From: Scylla paramamosain
Taxonomy: Eukaryota > Arthropoda > Malacostraca > Decapoda > Portunidae
Length of the DNA: 64,000 nucleotides
Assembly: GCF_035594125.1 (NCBI RefSeq)
Contig: NC_087181.1
Location: 8,813,817-8,877,816 of the forward strand
Direction: 5' to 3'
Within the stretch, counting starts at the first letter, position 1; every line of letters starts with the position of its first letter. Under the pieces are notes generated by a model, which searched no databases, had not been told where the DNA came from, and worked only from the letters and a program-made list of their open reading frames with translations. This document shows positions 22,329 through 33,026 of the stretch, in pieces. A program made the translations under genes and the position numbers.

Positions 22329-24003
22329 ACCTGATGGGGTCCCTCCTATTATTCTCCGAAACTGTGACTACGTGCTTATGCTGTCACCCTCCTTTCTCCG
22401 TTGGGCTCCTCCGATCACAATGTCATATCTGTATCTTGTCCTATCGCTCCAGTCCTATGCTAGTCAAACTCTTTCAGCTTTGTCAACATCTATCTTTCCT
22501 TCTTGCTGGAAGTTTGCCTACATTCAGCCTGTTCCTAAAAAGGGTGACCGTTCTAATCCCTCAAACTACCGTCCTATTGCTTTAATCTCCTGCCTATCTA
22601 AAGTTTTTTTTTAATTTATCGTCAACAGGAAGATTCTTAAACATCTATCACTTCACAACCTTCTATCTGATCGCCAGTATGGGTTCCGTCAACGCCGCTC
22701 TATTGGTGATCTGGTTTTCCTTACTGAGTCTTGGTCATCCTCCTTTAGAGATTTTGGTGAAACTTTTGCTGTTACCTTGGATATATCAAAAGCTTTTGTT
22801 AGAGTCTGGCACAAATCTTTGATTCCCATACTATCCTCATACGGCTTCTATCTTCTCTCTATAACTTCATCTCAAGTGTCCTTTCTGACCGTTCTATTGC
22901 TGCTGTGGTAGACGGTCACTGTTCTTCTCCTAAATCTGTTAACAGTGGTGTTCCTCGGGGTTCTGTCCTGTCACCCACTCTCTTCCTATTATTCATCAAT
23001 GATCTTTTAAACTAAACTTCTTGTCCTATCCACTCCTATGCTGATAATAAAACCCTGCACTTTTTGACGTCTTTTCATAGACCTCCAACAATTCAGGAAA
23101 TAAACATTTCACACAGGGAAGACACAGAACGCCTGACTTCTGATCTTTCTAAAATTTCTGATTGGGGCAGAGCAAACTTGGTATTGTTCAATGCCTCAAA
23201 AACTCAATTCCTCCATCTATCAACTCGACACAACATTCCAGACAACTATTCCCTCTTCTTCAGTGACACTCAACTGCCCCCCTCTTCTACACTGAATATC
23301 CTCGGTCTGTCCTTTACTTATAATCTGAACTGGAAACTTCACATGTTATCTCGAGCTAAAACAGGTTTTATGAAGTTTGATGTTCTGAGACGTCTCCGCC
23401 AGTTTTTGTCACCCCCCCTCCCCAGCTGCCAACTCTGTACAAGGGTCTTATCCGTCCATGTATGGAGTATGCTTCACATGTCTTGGGGGGGGGGGTTCCA
23501 CTCATACCGCTCTTCTAGAAAGGGTGGAATGAAAAGCTTTTCGTCTCATCAACTCCTCTCCTCTAGCTGACTGTCTTCACCCTCTCTCTTATCGCTGCAA
23601 TATTGCATCTCTAGCTATCTTCTACAGCTATTTTCATGCTAACTGTTCTTCTGATCCTGCCAACTGCATGCCTCTCCTCCTCCTGCGGCTCGCTGGACAA
23701 GACTTTCTTCTTTCTCTCACCCTTATTCTGTCCACCACTCTAATGCAAGTGTTAACCAGTATTCTCAATCATTCATCCCTTTCTCTGGTAAACTCTGGAA
23801 CTTCCTGCCTGCTGTATTTCCACCTTCCTATGACTTGAATTCCTTCAAGTGGAAAGTTTTCAGACTCTTATCCTTCAATATTTGACTACCGCTTTGGACC
23901 CTTTTCTGGGACTGCCATCTCAGTGTTTTTTTTTTTCTTTTTTTTTATTGGATTTTTGTTGCCCTTAGCCAGTGTCCCTCCTACATAAAAACAAAACAAA
24001 ACA
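22329..24003 (+). mobile_element. LINE-A, mosaic copy with an endonuclease patch inside RT
   Basis: Begins at CCTGATGGGGTCCCTCCTAT (RT N-terminus). Within the RT text an 84-bp patch (22373-22456) replaces the CVLAPCL segment. The patch matches endonuclease sequence around the SDH motif (CCGTTGGGCTCCTCCGATCA), as at 10195-10258. RT then resumes (AYIQPVPKKGDRSNPSNYRP) and proceeds with frameshifts through ISKAF near 22785 and a damaged YADD (TATGCTGATAAT, 23037). The C-terminal region is readable at 23064-23570 with indels near 23411 and 23483. The tail is CTCCTACAT plus AAAACAAAACAAAAC at 24003. Confidence 0.85.
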
Positions 24004-24732
24004 GAATCAATAACACTGGGTGAAATAGTACATAAGAATTAAAGCACTCACATTATCATACTGTACCGTCGTGGTATTTTCTCCCCACATCCTGCCTCTT
24101 ACAGGATGGAGTGAAAGAGGTGAAGGAGTTAGATCTTGCAGAGTTGGACGTTTATTCGATGTATAGATGAATAATACAGAGTCTATCCACGAACTGCCCT
24201 CTCGATGGAGAGCTCATTCGGCATTTATCTGCTACTAATCATAGGTCCACGTGGGGGAGAAAAGGGAAAGGAATGTATAGGTGTTTTCTCTAGGGACAGG
24301 CACTTGGCGAGGGTGCAGTGCGGTGCGGGCTGCCATCACGGCCTATGGGACTGTCTAGGGACAGTTAGTAATAGTAGTAGCAGTAGTAGTAGTAGTAGTA
24401 GTAGTACTAGTAGTACTAGTAATAGTAGTAGTAATAGTAGTAGTAGTAGTAATAGTAGTGGTTGTTGTTGTTGTTGTTGTTGTTGTATTGGTACAATACC
24501 TCAACCTGATCGTTTCATTATCATGAACAAAATTTAACGCTATCATGAACAAAATTTAACGTGGATCTTCATTGTGCGCTATTGAAAAATCAACAAATGT
24601 CACGAATTATGTCTTTTTTTCTATTTTTGTTATAATCAATTACTAATCATAACGTAACAGCATATTACCTGACTGACTTCCTGCTTGGTCCTTGAATGCT
24701 GCAAACCAACATGTTAGCATTTCTCTTTGTGT
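24004..24732. repeat. Unique DNA with an (AGT)n-(TTG)n array
   Basis: An imperfect AGT/AAT trinucleotide array at 24365-24459 passes into TTG units (24460-24486). A 20-bp duplication, ATCATGAACAAAATTTAACG, occurs at 24521-24540 and 24543-24562. The frames at 24205-24552 are low-complexity products of the array. Confidence 0.75.
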
Positions 24733-25696
24733 AAGAGGGGCACCAGCCAAGAGCAACAAAATTATAATAAAAAAAAGAGGCCCTCTGAGGTGCAGATTCC
24801 CGAACAGAGTCAAAAGCAAACGTCAAAAATTAAAAGATGAGTGTCTTGAAACCTCCATCTTGAAAAGTTATAGGAAGAAGGAAATACAGAAGCAGGAATG
24901 GAGTTTCAGAGTTTACCAGAGAAAGAGATGAATAATAAAAATATTGGTTAACTCTTGGATTTGAGAAATAGAAAGAATAGGGGTGAGAGAAAGAAGGTCT
25001 TATGCAACGAGGCCGCGGGAGGAGAGGAGGCATGCAATTAGCAGAATCAGAAGAGTAGTTAGCATGAAAATGGCCGTAGAAGATAGCAAGAGATGCAAAA
25101 TTGCGTCGATGAGAAAGAAACTGAAGACATTTAGTCAGTGGAGAGGAAATGATAGGACGAAAAGCCTTTGATTCCACCCTGTCTAAAAGAGCGGTATGAG
25201 TGGAACCCCCATACATGTGGAGCATACTACATACATAGACGGATAAGGTCCCTGTAGAGAGTTAGCAGCTGTGGGGAGGTGAAAAAAACTGGCGAAGACG
25301 ACCCAGAACACCTAACTTCATAGAGGCTGTTTTAGCTGGAGATGAGGTGTGAAGTTTCCAATTTAAATTATAAGTAAATGACAGACCGAGTGTGTTCAGT
25401 GTAGAAGAAGGGATCAATTGAGTGTCAGTGAAGAAGAGGGGATAGTTGTCTGGAAGACTGTGTCCAGTTGATAGATGGAGGAATTAAGTTTTTGAGGCAT
25501 TGAACAATATTAATTTTGCTCTGCCTCACTCAGAAATTTTAGAGAGATCAGAAGTCAGATGTTATGTGCCTTTCCGGCGCGAACTGTTTACTTCCTTAAG
25601 GGTTGGACGTCTACGAAAAGACGTGTAAAAGTGCAGGATGATATCAGAGTAGGAGTGGATAGGACAAAAAGTTTGTTTTAGATCAGTGATGAATAA
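24733..25696 (-). mobile_element. LINE-A, 3' fragment of an interrupted copy
   Basis: Minus strand, from the YADD-box neighbourhood (25690) to the 3' UTR (about 24733, CTTGGCTGGTGCC text). Readable parts: FRRRPTLKEVN (25600), LDRVESKAFRPIISSPLT and SHRRNFASLAIFYGHFHANY (24990-25200). Many frameshifts. The 5' half of what appears to be the same insertion lies at 28361-28948; the CACTA-ended transposon sits between them and about 1.7 kb of LINE consensus is missing at the join. Confidence 0.82.
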
Positions 25697-26062
25697 CACT
25701 ATGTAACAAAATTTCACATTTTGTCTTATCCTTGGCCCTAACCTATAATTTTCCAATTATTTCCATCTAAACAAAATAGAAAAAAAAAGTTATTTTGGTT
25801 CTAAAACTTTGTTTTTTTTGGTTAGAACCATGAATTTTTTGCCTTATTTCATTGGAGTAAGTGTTAATATTGGTTTTCATGTCAGGAAAACACCTTTGCA
25901 AAATCTCAGTTGCTTATCTAATTGCTCTTGAAATGTTGCAAATAAGTTAAAACAATGAAAGAATATAAAAATTCTAAAGATTTTTTATTTTAATAAAATC
26001 TACCAAGAAATTTCTCATATTTAGAAGAAATTGCTTACATTTCAAAAATCTCAAATTTTCCA

Positions 26063-26277
26063 GAATGTTCTACCAGACACTTAGAAATTTCTAGAACATT
26101 TTAGAACATTTTATTCAATGTAAACATTTGCAGAATATTCTAGAACTTTCTAGAATACAGTAGAAATAAGCAGAAGTATCAGGAATTTTCTAGAATCTAC
26201 AAGAATTTTTTAGAATGATTCAGAATATTCTAAAGTAGGTTCAATAATATATTAGAAAGATTGAAAACATTCTGGAA
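26063..26277. promoter_or_regulatory. Cluster of 10-bp-phased GAA/TTC motifs (HSE-like)
   Basis: Alternating GAA and TTC triplets with 2-bp gaps recur at 5-bp spacing. A perfect five-unit array runs from 26133 to 26155 (GAA at 26133, 26143, 26153; TTC at 26138, 26148). A near-perfect one occupies 26084-26106 and another 26183-26230, with further TTCnnGAA pairs to 26277. Five inverted nGAAn units is the definition of a strong heat-shock element. The cluster lies 60-275 bp upstream of the first transposase-like frame. Alternatively the palindrome TTCTAGAA may be a subterminal binding site for the element's own protein. Confidence 0.6.
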
Positions 26278-26337
26278 CATATTTTAGAAAGACTAAGATT
26301 ATTCTAGACTACTGTTTGACAATATAAAAGTAGGGGC

Positions 26338-28101
26338 TTGCAGACCACCAATCAGTTCTGCTTTGGCTGCCTGAGAAGACACATCACAAGAGGTGAAATG
26401 GCATCAAGAGGTTGCAGTCATTCTCCAGAAGCATTCTGCTATAAGTGTGGTCAATTCATCAAGACAAGAGCAAAGAAGTTCTCTGTGACAGCATCAGGAA
26501 AAAAGTGTGAAGCTTACAAAGCATATTTTACTATGCCAGCTGGGGACCAAGACAAGACCTGGGCACCTCATTTTGTGAGCATTGTAAGAAAACACTAAAA
26601 GATAAAATAGCTGTTAGATTTTCAACAGTAAAATCCAATTAAGAATTGAGAATAAAAATAAAATGTTAAACAGAAACTCACATGATGGTATAAAGGGGAA
26701 AACAAAGCCATGAAATTTGATATTCCTAGAATATGGCGTGAACCTACTGACCACTCAACTGACTGCTATTTCTGCATGGTGAATCCTCCCAAACGCCAAT
26801 CTGGAATAAAAAGACACGTGCTGTTTTCTATCCAGACATTCCTTCTTCTATTGCACTAGTACCACACAGTGCTGATCTTCCTGTACCATCTCCTCAAGAA
26901 GTCAACTATCAGAAGAAAGCAGCAAGTCAGAAGATGAGCTAAACAGAGAGGAAGACTGTGACATCACAGATACAGTTATAGTTGGAAGGAATCCTTACTA
27001 CCCAAACCAAAAAGCCTTCAATGACCTCATCAAAGATCTTGGTTTGACAAAGTCAGATGGTGAGGTTTTGATTTCAAGGCTGAAAGAATGGGATTTACTT
27101 GATGACAGTGTGCAAGTGACCAGCCAAAGAAAACGTCACAAACATTTCTCCATCTTTGCAAAGGACGACAGGTTATGCTACTGCAATGATATATCAGGCT
27201 TGTTTGATGCTATTGGAATTGCTTGCAATGCAGATGCATGGAGAGCTCCTTCAAAAGCCTGAAAGCCGTACTTCTGCACAATGGAAACAAGTATCCATCT
27301 CTGCTTCTTACTCATTATGTGCATCTTAAGGAGGACTACAGTAGTGTAAAGCTACTACAGGAAACTTTGAACTACAAGTATGGGTGGAAAGTTATTGCAG
27401 ACTTCAAGATGGTGGCTTTCTTGATGGGACTACAAGGAGGCTTTAGCAAAAAACCCCGTTTTCTTTGCCTTTGGGACAATAGAGACAGAGCAGCATATTA
27501 CCAGAGAAGGCCTCCAAGGACTGACACGACAGTGAGAGCACACACTATCAAACATGAACCATTAGTGAATCCTCAAAAGGTTTTGTTTCCTCCACTACAC
27601 ATGAAACTGGGTCTTATGAAACAGTTTGTTACAGCTCTTGACAAGGAGTCTGCTGCCTTCAAATATCTTCAAGACTTCTTTCCTAAGCTTTCAGGAGCAA
27701 AGGTGAAAGCTGGTATCTTCACTGGACCACAAGTAAGGAAATTTATGGAGTGCTCAGAATTTCTACAGAAGCTCACAGAAAAGGAGAAAAAAACCTGGGA
27801 GTGTTTCATTACTGTAGTACAGGGCTTTCTTGGCAACAACAAGGCTGATAATTATATGAAACTGGTTGAAGCTTTAGTGAAAAGCTATGGTGAGATGGGT
27901 GAGAAGGTCCATATCCTAGATGCTCACCTCGACAACTTCAAGGAGAATATGGGACAATATTCAGAAGAACAAGGGGAACGCTTCCACCAAGATATAATGG
28001 ACTTTGAACAGGGATATCAGGGATCCTTCAATGAAAGCATGAATGGAGACTACATTTGGGGGCTCATACATGAAAGTGATTTGTTGTATTCACGCAAATA
28101 A
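26338..28101 (+). pseudogene. Putative DDE-type transposase of the CACTA-ended element
   Basis: Degenerate gene in at least four frames. N-terminus: FCYKCGQFIKTRAKKFSVTA, then GDQDKTWAPHF and, after a shift, CEHCKK, a Cys-pair zinc-binding layout. Then MKFDIPRIWREPTDHSTDCY with FCM, and after another shift YPDIPSSIALVPHSADLPVP (about 26838). Frame 27044-27262 reads EVLISRLKEWDLLDD and LCYCNDISGLFDAIGIACNA. Frame 27223-28101 (292 residues) reads SSFKSLKAVLLHNGNKYPSL, ADFKMVAFLMGLQGGF, FPPLHMKLGLMKQFVTALDK, HILDAHLDNFKENM and YSEEQGERFHQDI. Possible catalytic acids are the Asp before SS (lost here by a deletion), Asp of ADFKMV and Glu of EEQGERFH; this assignment is my inference. Five residues (CRMSL) are missing before KVHILD. 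Confidence 0.7.
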
Positions 28102-28360
28102 AGAAAAAAAAAACTGTTCATTTTTAATTATAAAATTAGTTTCAGAAGTTTCTAAATACACTTTTATGTGATTTGAATTTTTTTTCCTTCCAAAAATGGT
28201 GAAAAAAGTGAAATTTAGCTATTTTTTGGAAAAAAAATAATTCTAAAAACCACAAAAAGAAAAGTTTGATAGGAAGAGTGGACTTTTTTTACTGTTTTGC
28301 AATGAAAAGAGTTGGAATATAACACTTGCTTGTCAAAGACAAAAATCGTGTTACATAGTG

Positions 28361-28948
28361 AAATTCGGAAAATTCAAGTTATTGGGCACATTAAACGCAA
28401 CATCCAGCTTTGGATTGAAAATGAAGATAGAGAAAATAGATGGGAACAGGAAAGGGGCTATTCTCAGTTGCTTCATACACCTGTGTTTCAGTGAGAAAAA
28501 GAATATGAGGTTTAGTATAGAAGAGGTGGTGTTCGGCAGATTGAAAATTACATCTAAGGCCGTGAATGTTGCAGAAGTTAATGAAGAATAAGCTGTTAAG
28601 AGGGTGTCAAGACACTTGGGGTCGATACCAGAAGACCAGTCCGACCTGGGAACATTTGTGGTCTCCTCCTCAAATGGGGACTCAATGGCTGGTGTAGGAG
28701 TCGCCATGATAATTTTGAATTTTGAGTGAAGGGTGTGTGTTTCATTAGGTGTATGTAGTTTTGTGTGAAGGAATAGAGTTGTCTTTAGAGGGCAGGCTGT
28801 GACTACCCCCTTGTGTTGTGAGACACAAAGGGAAACGTTCAGTGAGGTCACAGGTCTGTTACTGATAAGTTCATAGCACCCTTTGATCCAGTGTTTGAAG
28901 CATTACTGGGAGTAATTATCGTTTTAGCAGGTGCTTACTGCCTCCTCC
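28361..28948 (-). mobile_element. LINE-A, 5' fragment of the interrupted copy
   Basis: Contains the LINE-A leader from the 5' terminus (28948) and the start of the endonuclease: MATPTPAIESPFEEETTNVP, then after a frameshift ATFTALDVIFN and FFSLKHRC text equivalent to [14 protein letters not shown]. In this copy the leader frame (TSLNVSLCVSQHKG) runs in frame into MATPTPA for 166 codons. The right boundary matches the start of the other 5'-complete copies; the left boundary is the transposon end. Confidence 0.82.
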
Positions 28949-30766
28949 ACATTATTGAGAGAGTCAGGTGGTTCGTTAAATTCCCCGGGCCAATCGATAG
29001 CGCGCTACACTTTGCTGCCATGTGCGTCTTGCAAAGGTCTCTCAATTCTTTTGTGATACATCGATAATGAATAATCTCTGTTTACTTACACATTTACAAG
29101 TACATTCATGGAACGCTTCAGTTAATTAATTTGCATATACAGCAATAGTATCGGCAGGATGCGGTAAATCACGCTTTGATATTAAGTTTCTTAAAAAACT
29201 GAGTCAACACTGACATGAACCCTTACAGGGTTTTCCACCAGAGATCTTGCTACCTGACAGGCAGACGGACTAGCTAACAGATTTACGAAGGGGCAACACG
29301 CTTTAGCACAGTTTTTAAGTAATAGTAATAGATATATTTTCGCCTGGTGGTGCTCCTTCTCTTGCTTCCCTTCAACGAAGGAGAAAGAAATAGTAGCGGA
29401 GGAGGAGGAAGAGGAGGAAGAGGAGGAGGAGAAAGAGCAGAATGAGTGAAAAGAGTAAGATTTCACGGGGGACGAGAAAAGAGAAGCAGAGGGAGAGGAG
29501 AAAATAGAGGAATAAGAAAGCTAGTAAAATGAGGAAGACAAAGACGAGGACAAGGACGAGGAGGTAAACGGCAAGATATCCTGTGGCAATTTATCGGCCA
29601 CAAATCTCTTTCCAGAGGAAATTGCTGTGAGGAGGGAATGAAAAAAAAATTCAGATAATAAAGAAAAGAGACAATCGAAAAATAAATAATGCCAGGAGAG
29701 GTTCGAGAAAAATAACATAAATTAAAGGAAGAAAACAAGGAAATATGATGCCCGAAATCTCAAGTCAGTCTCATTTTCTTAATATTACTCATTCGCTGTA
29801 ATATCTTTTTCGTCTCTATTTATTATCTGCGAATAAGAAACGTTATGTATGACATGAGGAACCAAATGACACTCAGAACACAAGTAAAACTGACAACTAA
29901 ATGATTACGTGGAAGGAGGCAAGACGATGGGATGAATGGAGAGTAGCAAATGAAAGAAACAGCGATTGTAACCGTTTTATTTATTTTTTTTTTCTGTTTG
30001 TCCCTCTTCCAGTCTTTGCGGCCATTGTTTACCACATGAAGGCTGTTTTAGTCTTCTTTGCTAGTGAAACAATTCGTCGTTTTTAATTGTTGTCATTTTT
30101 ATTGTTTTTTTTTTTTTTTTTTTATCTACGTCTGTGTTTAATATTCATCATCAGTTGTTTGCCTAGTGTTGACTTGTACAGTGCAACGCCTCTTGAGAAA
30201 AACACGGACGAAAAGAGAAAAGTCAAGGAATCCGTATGTACTAGAGATCTGAGGAAAACAAGAAAGGAGAACCCAGGGTGGAAGTAAGGTGAAGCTGGCA
30301 TAGCGGAAGTGTGAGAAATGGGGTGAGGCTTGACAAGGTGATGGAGTGTGTGAGATGGGGAGAGGAGTGCGGTGAGAGGGAGAGGGGTGAATGCCTTAGC
30401 CGAGGAGAAAGAAAACATATGGCCTTTAGATCTGAAACAGAAGAAAGCAAGGTTGTTATTTTCAGAAAAAAAAAAAAAATTACGGTATATTTAGCTTAGA
30501 AAGGCAGATAATTGTGAGGAGTACATGGGCGTGAAAAGAACTGTTATGTTGTTCCTTAGAGGAGTGTGCATGCGTGAAACGAGGTATGTAATGAAGGTCA
30601 GTTTTCAGAACATTAACAAACAAGATCTAACATGACAGAAAAAGCATGACAGATTTTGATTCATTTATTTTATCTTTTTCTATATATAATTAATGTTAAA
30701 AAAGTTATGTAGCAAAACTACGTATGTATATTGACTATTGAAATTCCTTGATATTTTGTTTCCATT
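28949..30766. other. AT-rich intergenic DNA with polypurine tract
   Basis: No gene recognised. A GAG/GAA-rich polypurine stretch spans about 29395-29575, T-runs lie at 29982-29993 and 30103-30123, and GA-rich text occurs at 30180-30410. The short frames here are composition artefacts. Confidence 0.55.
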
Positions 30767-30768
30767 AA

Positions 30769-30860
<92 letters not shown>
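30767..30860. repeat. (TA)n microsatellite
   Basis: About 46 TA units flush against the 3' end of the next LINE-A copy (minus strand), taking the place of its tail. Confidence 0.97.
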
Positions 30861-30861
<1 letters not shown>

Positions 30862-30862
<1 letters not shown>

Positions 30863-33012
30863 TCTCAGAATAGAGTCTAAAGCGGTATCAAAAAAAAAAT
30901 TGAAGGATCTTGAAACCACCCTCTTGAAGGAATTCGAGTCATAGAAAGATGAAAACATAGAAGCAGGCGGGGAATTCCAGAATTTACCAAAGAAAGGGAT
31001 GAATGACTGAGTATACTGGTTAATTCTTGCATGAGAGAGGTGAACAGAGTAGGGGTGAGAAAAAGAAGAAAGTTTTGTGCAGCGAGGTCGCGGGAGAAGC
31101 GGAGGCATGCAGTTAGCAAGATCAGAAGAGTAGTTTGCATGAAAAAGCACTAGAAGATAGCAATAGATGCAACACTGCAGCAATCAGAAAGAGGCTGAGG
31201 ACAGTTAGAGGAGAGGAGTTGATGAGGAGAAAAGCTCTTGATTCCACCCTGTTTAGAAGAGCGTTATGAGTGGAACCCCCCCCCCCAACAAGATATGTGA
31301 AGCATACTTCATACATGGAAGGATAAGACCCCTGTACATAGCAGCTGGTAGGGTGAGAAAACCTATCGGAGACGTCTCAGAACGTCTAACTTCATAGAGG
31401 CTGTTTTTGCTAGAAATCAGATGTGAAGTTTCCAGTTTAGATTATAAGTAAAGGACGGACCGAGGATGTTCAGTGTAGAAGAGGGGGACAAATGAGTGTC
31501 AGTGAAGAAGAGGAGATAGTTGTCTGAAAGGTTGTGTTAAGTTAATAGATGGAGGGATTGAGTTTTTCAGGCACTGAGCAATACCAAATTTGCTCGGTCA
31601 CAATTAGAAATTTTAGAGATAGCAGAAGTCAGGTGTTCTGTGGCTTCCCTGGGTGAACTATTTACTTCCTGAAGGGTTGGACGTCTATGAAAAGATGTGG
31701 AAAAGTGTAGTGTCGTATCATCAGCGTATGAGTGGATAGCATAAGTTTGGTTTAGAAGATCAACGGTGAATACTAGGAAGACAGTGGATGACAGGACAGA
31801 ACCCTGAGGAACACCACTATTAATAGGTTCAGAAGAAGAACAGTGACCGTCTACCACAGCAGCAATAGAACGGTCAGAAAGGAAACTTGAGATAAAATTG
31901 CAGAGAGAAGGATAGAAGTCGTAGGATGGTAGTTTAGAAATCAAAGCTTTGTGCCAGACTCTATCAAAAGCTTTTGATATGTCTAAGGCAACAGCAAAAG
32001 TTTCACCAAAATCTCTAAAATAGGATGACCAAGACTCAGTAAGGAAAGTCGGATTACCAGTACAGCGACCTTGACGGAAGCCATACTAGCGATCAGATAT
32101 AAGCTTGTGAAGTGATAGATGTTTAAGAATCTTCCTGCTGAGGATAGATTAAAAAACTTTAAATAGGCAGAAAATTAAAGCAATAGGACGGTAGTTTTAG
32201 GGTTTAGAACGGTCACCCTTTTTAGGAACAGGCTGAATGTAGGCAAACTTCCAACAAGAAGGAAAGGTAGATGTTGACAGACAGAATTGAAAGAGTTTGA
32301 CTAGGCAAGGTACAAGCTCGGAGGCGCAGTTTCGGTTAACAATATGAGGGATCCCATCAGGTCCATAAGCTTTCCGAGGGTTAGGCCAGCGAAGTCATGG
32401 AAAACATTATTGCGAAGAATTTTAATAGGTAGCATGAAGTAGGCAGAGGATGGAGGAGAGGGAGGACCAAGCCCTGAATCATCCAAGGTAGAGTTTTTAA
32501 TAAACGTTTGAACGAAGAGTTCAGTTTTAGAGATAGATGTGATAGCAGTGGTGCCATCTGCTTGAAATAAAGGAGGGAAAGAAGAAGCAAATTTATTGGA
32601 GGTGTTGTTGTGTAGGTGCTAGAAGTCATGAGGGGAGTTAGATTTCGAAATACTCTGACACTTTCTATTAATGAAGTTGTTTTTGGCTAGTTGGAGAATA
32701 AACTTGGCATGGTTCCGGGCAGAAATATAAAGCGCATGAGATTTTGGTGATGGAAGGTTCGATCACCTTTTGTGGGCCACCTCTCTATCATGTATAGCAC
32801 AAGAATAGGCTGTGCTAAAACAAGGTTTGGAAGATTTAGGTCGAGAAAAAGTCAGGAATGTACGCCTCCACGACACTATGACCTCTGTTATGCGATCAGC
32901 ACAGAGAGACGGTTCTCTGTCAGGGAAGCAGTAGTCATTCCAAAGAAAATCACCAAAATATCTCCTCAGGTCCCTCAACTAGCATATGCAAAACGCCAGA
33001 GGCACCTCGTCT
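30862..33012 (-). mobile_element. LINE-A, long decayed copy (3' portion)
   Basis: Minus strand, from endonuclease C-terminal text (LRRYFGDFLWNDYCFPDREP, 32760-32980) through the linker, RT (31567-32480: SINSGVPQGSVLS-like NSGVPQGSVLSSTVF, SYADDTTLHF) to the C-terminal region and a truncated 3' UTR at 30862. At least eight frameshifts or stops. The endonuclease upstream part and 5' leader continue at 33922-34852 after a nested plus-strand LINE-A insertion. A G-run (33014-33026) marks the junction. Confidence 0.85.
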
Positions 33013-33026
33013 TGGGGGGGGGGGGT

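Larger units (their letters stand above)
25697..28360 (+). mobile_element. CACTA-ended DNA transposon, longest copy
   Basis: Bounded by inverted termini: CACTATGTAACAAAATTT at 25697 and, on the other strand from 28360, CACTATGTAACACGATTTTT. Both are followed within 20 bases by TTTTGTCTT-like text. Total length is 2664 bp, with about 640 bp of AT-rich leader, a broken plus-strand coding region (26338-28101) and a 260-bp AT-rich trailer. The 5'-CACTA terminus is the hallmark of the EnSpm/CACTA superfamily, whose target duplications are 2-3 bp. Here the flanks are TAA (left) and AAA (right), so a duplication is not shown. It interrupts a LINE-A copy; a second, truncated copy is at 2494-3650. Confidence 0.75.
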
